DNA of 64,000 nucleotides, taken from positions 124,001 to 188,000 of the forward strand of contig CAVONB010000002.1 in assembly GCA_963697205.1 (NCBI GenBank), written 5' to 3'. A program made the translations under genes and the position numbers. The notes beneath the pieces were generated by a model, which made no database searches, had not been told where the DNA came from, and worked only from the letters and a program-made list of their open reading frames with translations. This DNA is from CAVONB01 sp963697205 (GTDB lineage Bacteria > Pseudomonadota > Alphaproteobacteria > Rhizobiales > Hyphomicrobiaceae). Shown here one piece after another: positions 1-8,813 of this stretch (the stretch's first letter is position 1; each line of letters starts with the position of its first letter).

Positions 1-510
1 CGTTTCGATCAGCCCCCAGCCGCGCAGCGTCCACGAGATGATCGAGAACTGCGGATCGAAGATCCACCAGAACGCGATCGCCGACAGCACCGTGGGCACA
101 ATGAACGGGATCAGGATGATCGCGCGGATCATCGCCTTGAACGGCAGGTGCTGGTTCAGGAGGATCGCGAGATAAAGGCCGATCGCGAATTTGAAGGCGC
201 TCGCGACGAACGTGTAGAAGAGCGTGTTGAACGTGGCGAGCAGGAACTTGGCGTCGCCGATGATCCACTCGTAGTTCTCAAGCCCCACAAACACGCCGGA
301 GCGCCCGATCCGCGCATCCGTGAACGACAGCCAGATCCCAAGCCCCAAGGGATAGACCAGAAACAGGACCAAGAAAGCCATCGCCGGCAGCATGAACCAC
401 AAGCCAAGCCAGTTGCGGCTCGTCGTCAACTGCCGCCACGGCGACGCGGCCGCCGAGGCCCCGTTGCCGGTGCCGGTCCCGTTCCGCGCATCGAGAGTGG
501 TGTCGGCCAT
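1..510 (-). CDS. ABC transporter permease, sugar type (3' end cut by window)
   Basis: Inner-membrane permease of a carbohydrate-type ABC importer (MalF/UgpA family). The 170 visible residues hold a polar N-terminus, a first membrane helix (about 30-52, beginning LGLWFMLPAMAFLV), a periplasmic stretch with the family-typical GLENYEW segment, then a second helix and the start of the transmembrane core (AIILIPFIVPTVLSAIAFWW). The conserved EAA loop that contacts the ATPase lies beyond the window edge. ATG at 510 is the only reasonable start, but its Shine-Dalgarno is weak. It is third in an operon after the ATPase and binding protein, separated from the latter by a strong hairpin. The substrate cannot be read from the sequence. 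Confidence 0.88.
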   Translation of the reverse strand, partial: MADTTLDARNGTGTGNGASAAASPWRQLTTSRNWLGLWFMLPAMAFLVLFLVYPLGLGIWLSFTDARIGRSGVFVGLENYEWIIGDAKFLLATFNTLFYTFVASAFKFAIGLYLAILLNQHLPFKAMIRAIILIPFIVPTVLSAIAFWWIFDPQFSIISWTLRGWGLIET

Positions 511-565
511 CCCGCGTGAACCCGTCAGTGAGTGAACCTGTCCCGCCGCGCGGCGGGATCGAAAA

Positions 566-603
566 TGGCGCGGGGGCAAACCCCTCGGTCCGCCCCCGCG
601 CCA
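566..603 (-). promoter_or_regulatory. Intercistronic hairpin after the binding-protein gene
   Basis: Perfect 12-bp stem (TGGCGCGGGGGC at 566-577 pairs with 592-603) with a 14-nt loop. It starts 7 nt after the binding-protein stop and ends before the permease. A second perfect 16-bp palindrome (CCCGCCGCGCGGCGGG, 542-557) follows. There is no T-run, so this is more likely an mRNA-stabilising or attenuating structure that sets binding protein above permease than a full terminator. Confidence 0.7.
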
Positions 604-609
604 CGTCTC

Positions 610-1941
610 TTAGCGATAGATGCGGCGGGCCTGACGCTCGGCCACCGAGATCGCATCCTTGACCGACGTACGCCCCGTACACACGGACGCGAACATGTCG
701 AGGATCAGGAAGTCGGCCAGCGCGGACGCTGCCTTCTCGCCGACCGATCCAAGACCGCCCGCGGTCAGCGTCCGCTTGGCGACATCGCGCGCCGGCGTCA
801 GCTTCTTGTCGGACGTCCACACCGGGTTCTTGTCGTAGGCGTTGAGCGGATGCGTGAGATAGGCGACCGCACCTTCGAGCCACCCGTTGTAGTTCTCCGC
901 TTCCATGGTGAAGGCGATGAACGCCTTCGCCGCGTTCGGCACCTTGGAGTACTTCATCACCAGCATCGGATAGGCGATGTGGAACTCCGTCGGCTTGCCC
1001 GCGGGACCGATAGGCCACAACGCGTGGCTCATGTCGTCCATGATCTCTTTCATCTTCGCGTCTTTGCCGGCGCCGGCCTTCGCCGCCGCGTAGATCGACA
1101 CGCCGTTGTTCGTCAGCGAGATCTCGCCCGACAAGAACGCCTTGTTGTTGAACGAGTCGTTCCAGGACGCCGTGCCCGGTGCGAAATGATCAGCCATCGC
1201 CTTGGCATACTCCAGCGCCTTGGCCGTGCCGTCGGAGTTGATGATGACCTTGTCGTTCTTGTCGACGAGGTTTCCGCCGTGCGCCCAAAGGCACCAGTGC
1301 ACCCACGCGTTGCCGTCGCCCGTCGCGCGTCCGAGCGCAAAGCCGCCGGGCTTCGACTTGGCCTTGAGGCCCTTCATCAGCTCCAGGAAGCCCGCGGTGT
1401 CCTGCGGCACCTCCTTGAAGCCCGCCGCCTCGATCATCGACTGGCGGTAGTTGATCAGGTTGCCGTTGTAGGCGACGGGGATCGCGATCCACTTGCCCTT
1501 CGACATACCGTAGGTCTTGGCCGTATCGACCCAGCCACCGTACTTCTTGCCGAGATAGTCGGCGACATCACTCACGTCGGCGCACTTCGTCGGGAAAAGA
1601 TGCGGCAGCGAGTAGAGGCCCCAGAAAATGTCCGGGCCCTGGTTGGTGTTGGCTGCGACCGACGCCTTGGGCTGCACATCGTCGAGCAACTCGTTGATCA
1701 CCGTCACCTTGACGCCCGTCGCCTTCTCGAACGCGGCAACGAGCTTCACGAACGCGTCTTCTTCCGACTGCACGAAGCGCTTCCAGCGCAGCAACTGCAG
1801 CTTGGCGCCCTTTTCTGGCTTCCACTTTGCCTGCTGCGCCCACGCCTTGGCGAAACCGTCGAGACCGCCGAACGCAGCGTAGCCGCCGACAGCGGCGGCA
1901 CCGGCGATGGCAGAGCGTCTGGAAATCCGAGTATCGGTCAT
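610..1941 (-). CDS. ABC transporter extracellular solute-binding protein, family 1, Tat-exported
   Basis: Periplasmic ligand-binding component of the sugar-type importer, 443 residues. The N-terminus has a twin-arginine signal (TDTRISRRSAIAGAAA, hydrophobic to about residue 28, cleavage near AWAQQ), so export should be in folded form. The mature part has family-1 hallmarks such as FEKATGVKVTV, NQGPDIFWG and AYNGNLINYRQ. ATG 1941 is preferred over upstream in-frame codons because GGGAGG lies just before it and the Tat signal starts there. It is second in the operon behind the ATPase. Ligand not predictable; a carbohydrate or polyol is typical for the family, but the operator shared with the tricarboxylate operon leaves an organic acid possible. 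Confidence 0.88.
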   Translation of the reverse strand: MTDTRISRRSAIAGAAAVGGYAAFGGLDGFAKAWAQQAKWKPEKGAKLQLLRWKRFVQSEEDAFVKLVAAFEKATGVKVTVINELLDDVQPKASVAANTNQGPDIFWGLYSLPHLFPTKCADVSDVADYLGKKYGGWVDTAKTYGMSKGKWIAIPVAYNGNLINYRQSMIEAAGFKEVPQDTAGFLELMKGLKAKSKPGGFALGRATGDGNAWVHWCLWAHGGNLVDKNDKVIINSDGTAKALEYAKAMADHFAPGTASWNDSFNNKAFLSGEISLTNNGVSIYAAAKAGAGKDAKMKEIMDDMSHALWPIGPAGKPTEFHIAYPMLVMKYSKVPNAAKAFIAFTMEAENYNGWLEGAVAYLTHPLNAYDKNPVWTSDKKLTPARDVAKRTLTAGGLGSVGEKAASALADFLILDMFASVCTGRTSVKDAISVAERQARRIYR

Positions 1942-2033
1942 GTGAGAACTCCTCCCTTGTCGACCGTTATCAACACCCTCGTCGAGGCCCCCCCGCAGCG
2001 GACCTTGCGCCCGCTTCGAGGAAGGCCCGCGTC

Positions 2034-3095
2034 TCAAAGTCGTTTGCCCGTTTCCTTGTCGAAGACGTGAGCGACGTCGGCGCGCGGCCTCAGCTTGATC
2101 TTGCGCCCCGGCGCGAAGTCGTGGCGCTCGCGAAAGACCGCGATGATGTCCTGGGACCCGATCCGCGCGACGAGCTGCGTTTCCGAGCCCGTCGGCTCGA
2201 CCACGACCACTTCCGCCTCCACGCCGTCGTCGGCGATCTCCATGTGCTCGGGCCGCGTGCCATAGACCACCGGGCGACCGTCGCTGGCGGCCGGCGCATT
2301 GGCCAGCGGCAGCCGCGCCCCCGACGTCGTCTCCACGAACGCCGCACCGTTGGCGCGGATGCGCCCCTCCAGGAAATTCATCGCCGGCGAGCCGATGAAG
2401 CCGGCCACGAACATGTTATCGGGCCGGTCGTAGAGATCCAGCGGCGCACCCATTTGCTCGACGATGCCGTCGTGCATGACGACGATCTTGTCGGCCATCG
2501 TCATCGCTTCAATCTGGTCGTGCGTGACGTACACCGTCGTCGTCTTCAGCCGCTGGTGCAGTTCCTTGATCTCGGTGCGCATGGCGACGCGCAGCTTGGC
2601 GTCGAGATTCGACAGCGGCTCGTCGAACAAGAACACCTGCGGGTCGCGCACGATCGCCCGGCCCATGGCGACGCGCTGACGCTGGCCGCCCGACAACTGC
2701 CGCGGATAGCGCTCAAGCAATGCGCCGAGCCCGAGGATACCGGCCGCCTTGTCCACGCGCTCCTTGATGATCGCCTTGTCGGTGCGCCTGAGCTTGAGCG
2801 AAAAGCCCATGTTGTCCGCGACCGTCATGTGCGGATAGAGCGCGTAGTTCTGGAACACCATGGCGATGTCGCGCTCTTTGGGATGGACGTTGTTGACCAC
2901 CCGCTCGCCGATAGAGATCGTGCCCGCCGAAATGTTCTCCAGTCCCGCGATCATCCGCAAAAGCGTGGACTTGCCGCATCCCGAAGGCCCAACCAGGACG
3001 ACAAATTCGCCATCGGCAATCGGCACGGAGACGCCATGCAGGACCTCGACGGGCCCGAAGGACTTGCGCACGTCGCGGATCTCGACAGATGCCAT
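2034..3095 (-). CDS. ABC transporter ATP-binding protein, UgpC/MalK type
   Basis: Cytoplasmic ATPase of the carbohydrate-type importer, 353 residues. Walker A (GPSGCGKST), Q-loop (VFQNYALYPHMTV), signature LSGGQRQR, Walker B (VFLFDEPLSNLD) and switch His (VTHD) are all intact. It is followed by the C-terminal OB/TOBE domain typical of MalK/UgpC (GTRPEHMEI). Start ATG 3095 has GGGAGG eight bases upstream; an in-frame codon 17 residues earlier lacks this. It is the first gene of the operon, so the ATPase is transcribed ahead of the binding protein. A palindromic operator-like site lies 118 bp upstream. Confidence 0.92.
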   Translation of the reverse strand: MASVEIRDVRKSFGPVEVLHGVSVPIADGEFVVLVGPSGCGKSTLLRMIAGLENISAGTISIGERVVNNVHPKERDIAMVFQNYALYPHMTVADNMGFSLKLRRTDKAIIKERVDKAAGILGLGALLERYPRQLSGGQRQRVAMGRAIVRDPQVFLFDEPLSNLDAKLRVAMRTEIKELHQRLKTTTVYVTHDQIEAMTMADKIVVMHDGIVEQMGAPLDLYDRPDNMFVAGFIGSPAMNFLEGRIRANGAAFVETTSGARLPLANAPAASDGRPVVYGTRPEHMEIADDGVEAEVVVVEPTGSETQLVARIGSQDIIAVFRERHDFAPGRKIKLRPRADVAHVFDKETGKRL

Positions 3096-3212
3096 CACGC
3101 CTCCCTGACATCCAATGCCCGACGCGCACCGGACACCGGTTGCCACCGCGCCGCGCCGCCGAAGGACCTTCGCCCGACGCTTGCGCGTCGCGGTCGCAGC
3201 CCGGTTATCCGA

Positions 3213-3228
3213 TCAACGTATACGTTAG
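3213..3228. promoter_or_regulatory. Candidate operator TCAACGTATACGTTAG
   Basis: Contains the perfect 12-bp palindrome AACGTATACGTT (3215-3226) upstream of the ATPase gene. The same 16-mer occurs with two changes at 7771-7786 in front of tctC. The CGTATACG core resembles half-sites of FCD-type GntR regulators. The regulator is not in the window. No convincing -35/-10 pair was found here. Confidence 0.5.
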
Positions 3229-3314
3229 TGAACCCGAGCGCAATCGCTCTAAGCGCCGGATCTGTCCGACCGGCGCCACTTCGCCTCATCCCAAAGTCTA
3301 AGCCGCAAAGCGCC

Positions 3315-4424
3315 TCAGGCTGCAGCGGGTCGCCAGCCGCCGAGCGCATGCTCCGGCACCATCACCTCGCCGCGCATGATGAGGCGCGCCGTCCTCAGCG
3401 TTCCCGCCCGAACGACATCCAGAGCCGCACCGCGCCCCTTGGTTTCGAGCCGCACTTCGATCTGCCCGGAGGGATGCTCGATCACGACGTCGCGCGGATT
3501 GTCGCCGCTCGCACGTGCCAGCTGATGCGCCACCGTCCCCTCGATCGAAAGCGCCGAGGAAATGCAGATGCCGCCCGTCACCGCGTGCGTCGCGTGCAGC
3601 GCCCACGGCGTGAAGTAACGCGATGTGATGTCCCCGCCCGCGCGCGGTGACGCCAGCAGGCCCACCTTCGGGATCACCTTCTGGCTGACGTCACCCAGAC
3701 CCATGCGGCGCCCCGCCTCCAGCCGGATCGGCTCGATCTTCGCCAACAGCGCCTTGTTGGCGTCGATCTCCTTGCGGCTCTCGTGACCGGTGATGCCGAA
3801 ATCGGAGGCGCGCATCAGGATCATCGGCATGGCGACGTCGACGCACGACACGCCGATTCCGTCGATCTCGTCGACCACATTGCCGGTCGGCAGTAGCTTG
3901 CCGGTCTTGGAACCGACGATGTCCATGAAGTTCAGCATCAGCGGCGCAGCGCTGCCCGGCACGCCATCGATACGCGCATCGCCGATATCATAGTTGACGC
4001 GCCCGCCCGGCGTCTGCACGACGGCTTCGATGCGGCTCTGGGTGTTGACGTCGTAGATCAGCACCCGCGTCTCCCCGTCCTGGGCTGGCACCAGCCCGCG
4101 CTCGATCGCGAACGGGCCGACACCGGCCAGCATGTTGCCGCACGAGGGCGAGGTATCGACCACTGGCTTGTCGATAATCACCTGCGCGAACAGGTAGTCG
4201 ACATCGACGCCGGGACGCTCCGACTTCGACACGATCGCAACCTTGCTGGTCAGCGTATCGGCGCCGCCCAGGCCGTCGATCTGGCGCACGTCGGGCGATC
4301 CCATCGCCGCCAGCAGGAAGCTGTCGCGGATCGCCTTGTCGGCGGGCAGATCGGTGGCGCGGAAGTAGGGACCACGCGACGTGCCGCCGCGCATGAAGAT
4401 GCAGGGGATACCGGTCTGGGCCAT
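3315..4424 (-). CDS. prpF: PrpF-family isomerase (aconitate / 4-oxalomesaconate type)
   Basis: Cytoplasmic isomerase of the PrpF/GalD family, 369 residues, the usual length. Family hallmarks seen are FMRGGTSRGPYF at the N-terminus, GSPDVRQIDGLGGAD, TSPSCGNMLAGVGPFA with the conserved Cys, and HATHAVTGGICIS in the second half of the diaminopimelate-epimerase-like fold. Known members move the double bond of methylaconitate, trans/cis-aconitate or 4-oxalomesaconate. Directly after the tricarboxylate transporter and divergent to tcuAB, a role linking trans-aconitate to cis-aconitate is the best inference; 4-oxalomesaconate tautomerase is the alternative. ATG 4424 has GAGAGG upstream and lies 20 nt after the TctB end, so it is co-transcribed. 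Confidence 0.85.
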   Translation of the reverse strand: MAQTGIPCIFMRGGTSRGPYFRATDLPADKAIRDSFLLAAMGSPDVRQIDGLGGADTLTSKVAIVSKSERPGVDVDYLFAQVIIDKPVVDTSPSCGNMLAGVGPFAIERGLVPAQDGETRVLIYDVNTQSRIEAVVQTPGGRVNYDIGDARIDGVPGSAAPLMLNFMDIVGSKTGKLLPTGNVVDEIDGIGVSCVDVAMPMILMRASDFGITGHESRKEIDANKALLAKIEPIRLEAGRRMGLGDVSQKVIPKVGLLASPRAGGDITSRYFTPWALHATHAVTGGICISSALSIEGTVAHQLARASGDNPRDVVIEHPSGQIEVRLETKGRGAALDVVRAGTLRTARLIMRGEVMVPEHALGGWRPAAA

Positions 4425-4443
4425 GTCGATTACCTCTCGTGGA

Positions 4444-6469
4444 TCACCTGAGGGGCCAGGGCAGCTCGACGTACTTCTGCAGCAGGCCCGCCGGGAAATC
4501 CAGCGTCAGCATATGGCCCAGGAACACCATGAAGCCGATGCACGCTGCCGCGTAGATCACCGTGCGTACGACGCCGATCTGCGTGCGCGAGAGCAGGAAG
4601 GCCGGGATGAAGATCGCGATGGCCAGGATGAACCCGATCAGCGCGGCGAGCCCGAACAGCAAGACGAACCAGCCGATCGACGGCCATTGGCTGGTCCCGT
4701 CAGCGGCACCCGTGACGTGCGCCGCAACTTCCTGGTCGTAGTGCGAGGGATGACCCGCCGGCCCTGTCGCGATGCGCCACACCAGGAACAGCAGTGAAAA
4801 TGCGACATCAACGCCGGCCGTCGCCGTGGGAAAGACGCCGCCCAGGAAGGACAGCCGCGCGCTGTCGATCAGGCCATAGGCGAACACCGCCAGCACGAAC
4901 ACCGCGAACGCGAGTTGCGGCACACGCTCCGGCAGCGTCGCGCCACCGGTCGCCCTGACGATCGTTTCCGTCGTCGCCGTCTTCGCCCCGCCGGCCGACG
5001 AAGCCCTCCTCCGAGATGCGTCCGCGCAGCGCCAGCAGGATCGAAATCAGTGCCAGGCCGCCAATGATCATCACGCCCGGCCGCTGCACGAAGCCCCAGC
5101 CGTAGAACTGCACGGCTTGATAGAGATAGTTCTCCGCCTGGTCCGACAAGCACGAAGCCGATCAGGAACGCCGGTCTTGGCCAGCCGAAACGCCGGAGCA
5201 GAATGCCGAGCACGCCGATCGCGAACAGCACCAGGAGGTCGGTCAGATCCCGCCGCGCCTGGAAGGCCGCAAAGCAGATGATCATGATCATGAACGGCGC
5301 GATCAGATTGAACGGCAGGAACGTCAGCCGCGAGATCGGCGCCGCCAGCAGGAAGCAGATCGCCGCGCCGATGACGCTCGCCAGCGCCAGCGTCCACGCA
5401 ATCGTGTAGGTCAGCGACAACTCCGTCGTCACCATCGAAGGCCCCGGCTGCAGACCGAGCAGCACCATGCCGCCGAGAAACACCGCCATGCTCCCCGAGC
5501 CCGGGATGCCGAACAGCAGCGTCGGCATCAGCGCGCCGCCTTGCAGCGCGTTGTTGGCCGATTCCGGCGCGATCACGCCGCGCATGTCGCCCTTGCCGAA
5601 CTGGCTCTGGTCCCTGGACGTCTGCACCACGTGGCCGTAGGCGATCCAATCGACGACGCCGCCGCCGAGCCCCGGGATGGCGCCGACGACGGTGCCCAGC
5701 GCCGAGCAGCGCAGCACGATGAACCAGTGCGCGAAACGTATCGCGCACGCCCTGCAGCCAGCCTGCGCCGAGCTTGCTGCCCGACGCGATCGGCCGGTTG
5801 CGCCGCATCAGGTCCGACGATTTCCGGGATCGCAAACAGCCCGAGGCCGATGATGACCAGCGGAATGCCATCCTGCAGGTAGGTGATCTCCAGGTCGAAC
5901 CGCGTCTCCCCCGTCGCCGGCGCGGCACCGATAGCGCCGAACAGCAGGCCGAGCCCGCACGCTGCGATGCCGCGCGCCACGCTGTTGCCGGCCAGCACAC
6001 CGACCACCGACAAGCCGAGCACCGCGAGCATGAACAACTCCGCCGTGCCGAACGCCAGGATCAGCGGCTTGGCGATCACCACGAAGCCGGTGAGCAGGAT
6101 GGCGCCGAAAACACCGCCGAGCAGCGATGCCGAGAATGCCGCGCTGAGCGCGCGCGCCGCCTGCCCCTTCTTGGCCAGCGGGAAGCCGTCGAGGATCGTC
6201 GCCTGACTGGCGCTCGATCCGGGAATGCCCATCAGCACCGACGTGAAGGTGTCCCCGGTCGGGATCACCGCCACCATGCCGACCAGCATCGCCAGCGCCG
6301 AAACCTGATCCATGCCGTAGATGAAGGGAATCAGCAGCGACATGCCGGCGATGCCGCCGAGCCCCGGCAGAATGCCGACCGCCAGTCCGACCAGGATGCC
6401 GAGCATCATGTAGAGCAGATGCTGGACCGCCATCAGGTCGACGAATGCAGTGGTCAGGGCTTCGAGCAT
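4444..6469 (-). CDS. tctA: Tripartite tricarboxylate transporter permease, TctA-TctB frame broken by four apparent insertions
   Basis: Membrane component of a TTT-family importer. Reading from ATG 6469: TctA N-terminus (GILVGLAVGILPGLGGIAGM, then GDTFTSVLMGIPGSSAS), membrane helices, a second repeat (GAIPGLGGGVVDWIAYG, LLFGIPGSGSMAVF) and the TctA C-terminus (YGWGFVQRPGVMIIGG). A TctB domain (VPQLAFAVFVLAVFAYGL to the end, four helices) follows without an own Shine-Dalgarno. The frame breaks near 5814, 5731, 5149 and 4990. Removing one base at each place gives a single 673-residue TctA-TctB protein. The first three breaks are clear from family matches; the fourth is less certain, and TctB could instead be separate, starting near 4923. 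Sequencing error is the favoured cause. Confidence 0.75.
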
Positions 6470-6515
6470 GGATCAGCGGCCTCCCATGCCGGCTGACGGG
6501 ACCCTATGAAGATTT

Positions 6516-6544
6516 GGACCGGGCACCAGCGAGGCGCCCGGTCC
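6516..6544 (-). promoter_or_regulatory. Intercistronic hairpin after tctC
   Basis: Perfect 9-bp stem GGACCGGGC (6516-6524) with 6536-6544 and an 11-nt loop, between the tctC stop and the tctA start. No T-run. It occupies the same place as the hairpins after the other binding-protein genes at 566-603 and 27267-27292, and probably protects the abundant binding-protein message. Confidence 0.65.
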
Positions 6545-6600
6545 AGTGCGTGTGACGGACAGCTCGGAGCCGTTCACCGGCTCTCAGAGCTTCAGGCGCG

Positions 6601-7687
6601 TCAGAACTTGACGTTGTAGTTCTTCGTCAGGAACTCGCGCACCCACTTGCGCGCCTCCGGCGAGATCGTCGTGCCCTCCTTGAAGAGTGCAGCGCCCGCC
6701 TTGCCGGTGACCTGCTCGTAGTCGCCGAGCGCCTTGGCTCTTGCCGGCCTGGTACTCGGGATCCTTCTTCATCGCCTCGACCGCCGTCTGGTAGGTCTTG
6801 ACGATGTCGTCGGGCGTGCCCTTGGGCAGGACGAGCAGCTTCTGCGCCGGGAAGCCGGAGATCAGGAACGCCTTGAACACGTCCCACTCCAGACCCGACG
6901 GCGCCTTGCCCGTCGCCATCTCGATCGCTTCCTTGATGCTCGGCAGGTCCGGGAACGTTGGATCGCGAACGATGTTGCCGTCGTCGTCGAGCGCGCCCCA
7001 CGAGAACAGCGGCACGGCCTTGCCTTCCTTGACCAGCGGCACCGAGTTCTTCAGGTAGGCCGACGACGTCTGATAGTCGATCGTGGCTTCGCCGCGCTCG
7101 AAGGCGAGGCGGCCGTCGCCGCGGCCCTTCATGCCGAACACGTGCTGCACGTCGAGGCCGAGCATGCGGAAGCCGAGCAGCGGCACGAGGTCGAGCGACG
7201 TCGCGCCCTGGCTGCCGTAGACCAGCTTCTGGCCCTTGAGCTTGCCGATATCCTTGGCCGACGTGACGCCGAACTTCGGGCTGATGTAGGCGACGCCACC
7301 GGTCGGCGCGGCCAGGATCAGCTTCCAGTCCTGGTATTCGTACTTCACCCGCTTGTCGCCGAGCAGGTAGGGGAACTGCGTCGAGCCGGACGTGCCCAGA
7401 ATGGTCAGGCCGTCCGGCTTGGCCGTCGCGGCGAACTGGTTGGCGCCGGTCGTCGAGCCGCCACCGGGGACGTTCTTGACCACCACCGTCGGCTTGCCCG
7501 GCAGGTACTTCGACAGGTAAGGCGCATTGAAGCGCGCCCAGGTATCCGACCCGCCGCCGACGCTGAACGGGATCACATATTCGATGGTCTTGCCCGAGAA
7601 GTCGGCGGCCGAGGCCACGCCGGGCAGAGCCAGTAGGCCCGTCGCGGCGACGGTCGCAATCCCGGCAACGAAGTGTCTGCGGTTCAT
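6601..7687 (-). CDS. tctC: TctC/Bug-family tripartite tricarboxylate binding protein (one apparent frameshift)
   Basis: Periplasmic binding protein of the TTT system. From ATG 7687 (GGGAGG upstream) it has a signal peptide (NRRHFVAGIATVAATGLLAL, cleavage near ASA) and the Bug-fold segments IEYVIPFSVGGGSDTWARF and VVVKNVPGGGSTTGANQF. The frame breaks near 6739, where GGCAAGAGCCAAGG reads as if one A had been inserted; removing it gives the normal C-terminus (EARKWVREFLTKNYNVKF) ending at 6601, 361 residues in total. First gene of tctC-tctAB-prpF. The ligand is probably a tri- or dicarboxylate such as tricarballylate or aconitate, inferred from tcuAB next door. Confidence 0.82.
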
Positions 7688-7770
7688 TAGTCTCCTCCCT
7701 TGAATGCCGTTGACCCGCCAGCGGCACGGTCGACGGTCTGGGGCTCGGACCGTCTTCCCGTCCGGCTCCC

Positions 7771-7786
7771 TCAACGTATGCATTAG
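7771..7786. promoter_or_regulatory. Candidate operator TCAACGTATGCATTAG over the tctC -10
   Basis: Matches the site at 3213-3228 at 14 of 16 positions and overlaps the proposed -10 of the tctC promoter, where a bound repressor would block transcription. Two copies in front of two transport operons suggest one shared regulator. Confidence 0.5.
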
Positions 7787-7808
7787 CGGCGCGGGCGTCT
7801 CTTGACAA
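7780..7808 (-). promoter_or_regulatory. Predicted promoter of tctC-tctAB-prpF
   Basis: On the minus strand TTGTCA (7808-7803), 17 bp, then TAATGC (7785-7780). The expected start near 7773 gives a leader of about 85 nt to tctC. The -35 is the complement of the tcuR -35, so the two promoters use the same bases back to back. Confidence 0.5.
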
Positions 7809-7833
7809 ATGCAATAAACCGAAACTTTATTGC
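7802..7833 (+). promoter_or_regulatory. Predicted tcuR promoter with inverted repeat in the spacer
   Basis: TTGACA (7802-7807), 18 bp, then TTTATT (7826-7831). A perfect inverted repeat GCAATAAA (7811-7818), 7 nt, TTTATTGC (7826-7833) lies over spacer and -10, a likely TcuR autoregulation and activation site. Transcription would begin about where the tcuR ATG stands (7837), giving a leaderless message. Confidence 0.5.
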
Positions 7834-7836
7834 GTT

Positions 7837-8757
7837 ATGCGCATCAATATCGACCTCGCCGACCTGGAAGCCTTCACGGCCGTCGCCAACGACAAGAGCT
7901 TCCACATCGCCGCCAGCAATCTCAACATCTCGCCTTCGGCGCTCTCCCGGCGCATCCAGAAGCTGGAGGACCTCGTCGGCGTCAAGCTCCTGGAGCGTAC
8001 CACGCGCTCGGTCGCGGTCACCGCCGCCGGCAAGGAGTTCCTGGCCCGCGCGCTGGAGATCCAGACGCAGATGGAGCAGGTCATTCTCGCGCTGAAGGGC
8101 CAGCCCCAGCAACCCACCACCACCGTCACGATCGCCTGCGTGCCCTCCGCCACCCACTACTTCCTGCCACCCGTGATCGAGCACTTCAACGCGCAGTACC
8201 CGATGGCCAAGGTGCGCATCCTCGACCTGTCCGCCAACGACGTCCTGGAAAGCGTGCAGACGAGCGAAGCCGACTTCGGCATCGACTTTCTCGGCTTGCA
8301 GGAGCCCGGCCTCGAGTTCCAGCCGTTGATGGAGGACGAATTCGTCGTCGCCGCACGGCGCGACCATCCGCTGGCCCGTCGCCGCGCCCTGCGCTGGCGC
8401 GACCTCGAAGGTCACCGCTTCATCGCCGTCTGGAAGGGCAGCGGCAATCGCCTGCTGATGGACTTCGAGCTCGCCAAGGCCAACCTGTCCCTGTCCTGGT
8501 TCTACGAGACCCGTCACGTCACGACCGCACTCGCCATGGTCGAGGCCGGCATCGGTGTCTCGGCCCTACCCCGTTCCGCCCTGCCGCGCGACGAGCATCC
8601 CCTGCTTGTCGGCGTGCCACTTAAGGAGCCGCGCATCGCCCGCGTGCTGGGCGCCGTGCGCCGCCGCGACCGCACCATGCCGCCGACGGCGCAGGCCTTC
8701 TGGGACGCGCTGCTCGCCATCTGGCTGGAGCCGCACCGCCGTCGCCTGCATGCCTGA
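7837..8757 (+). CDS. tcuR: LysR-family regulator, probably TcuR
   Basis: LysR-type transcription factor of 306 residues, the normal length. The N-terminal winged helix-turn-helix covers about residues 5-64 (ADLEAFTAVANDKSFHIAAS, NISPSALSRRIQKLE), followed by the linker helix and a periplasmic-binding-like effector domain from about 90. It is divergent from tctC and co-directional with tcuA (56-nt gap), matching the tcuR-tcuA order known for tricarballylate use in Salmonella. The effector is probably tricarballylate or an aconitate, by context. No Shine-Dalgarno precedes the ATG, and the predicted transcription start coincides with it. Confidence 0.82.
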   Translation: MRINIDLADLEAFTAVANDKSFHIAASNLNISPSALSRRIQKLEDLVGVKLLERTTRSVAVTAAGKEFLARALEIQTQMEQVILALKGQPQQPTTTVTIACVPSATHYFLPPVIEHFNAQYPMAKVRILDLSANDVLESVQTSEADFGIDFLGLQEPGLEFQPLMEDEFVVAARRDHPLARRRALRWRDLEGHRFIAVWKGSGNRLLMDFELAKANLSLSWFYETRHVTTALAMVEAGIGVSALPRSALPRDEHPLLVGVPLKEPRIARVLGAVRRRDRTMPPTAQAFWDALLAIWLEPHRRRLHA

Positions 8758-8813
8758 CCCCGCCCGTTCGCAGCCACCTCGTGCCGAGAAAGACCAAGAG
8801 ACCGCGCCTGCCC

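Noticed and set aside
532..3650. Very long open frames antisense to the binding-protein and ATPase genes
   Set aside because: They mirror strongly GC-biased third codon positions, are Arg/Ala/His-rich, and show no family motifs, whereas the opposite strand encodes complete ABC components.
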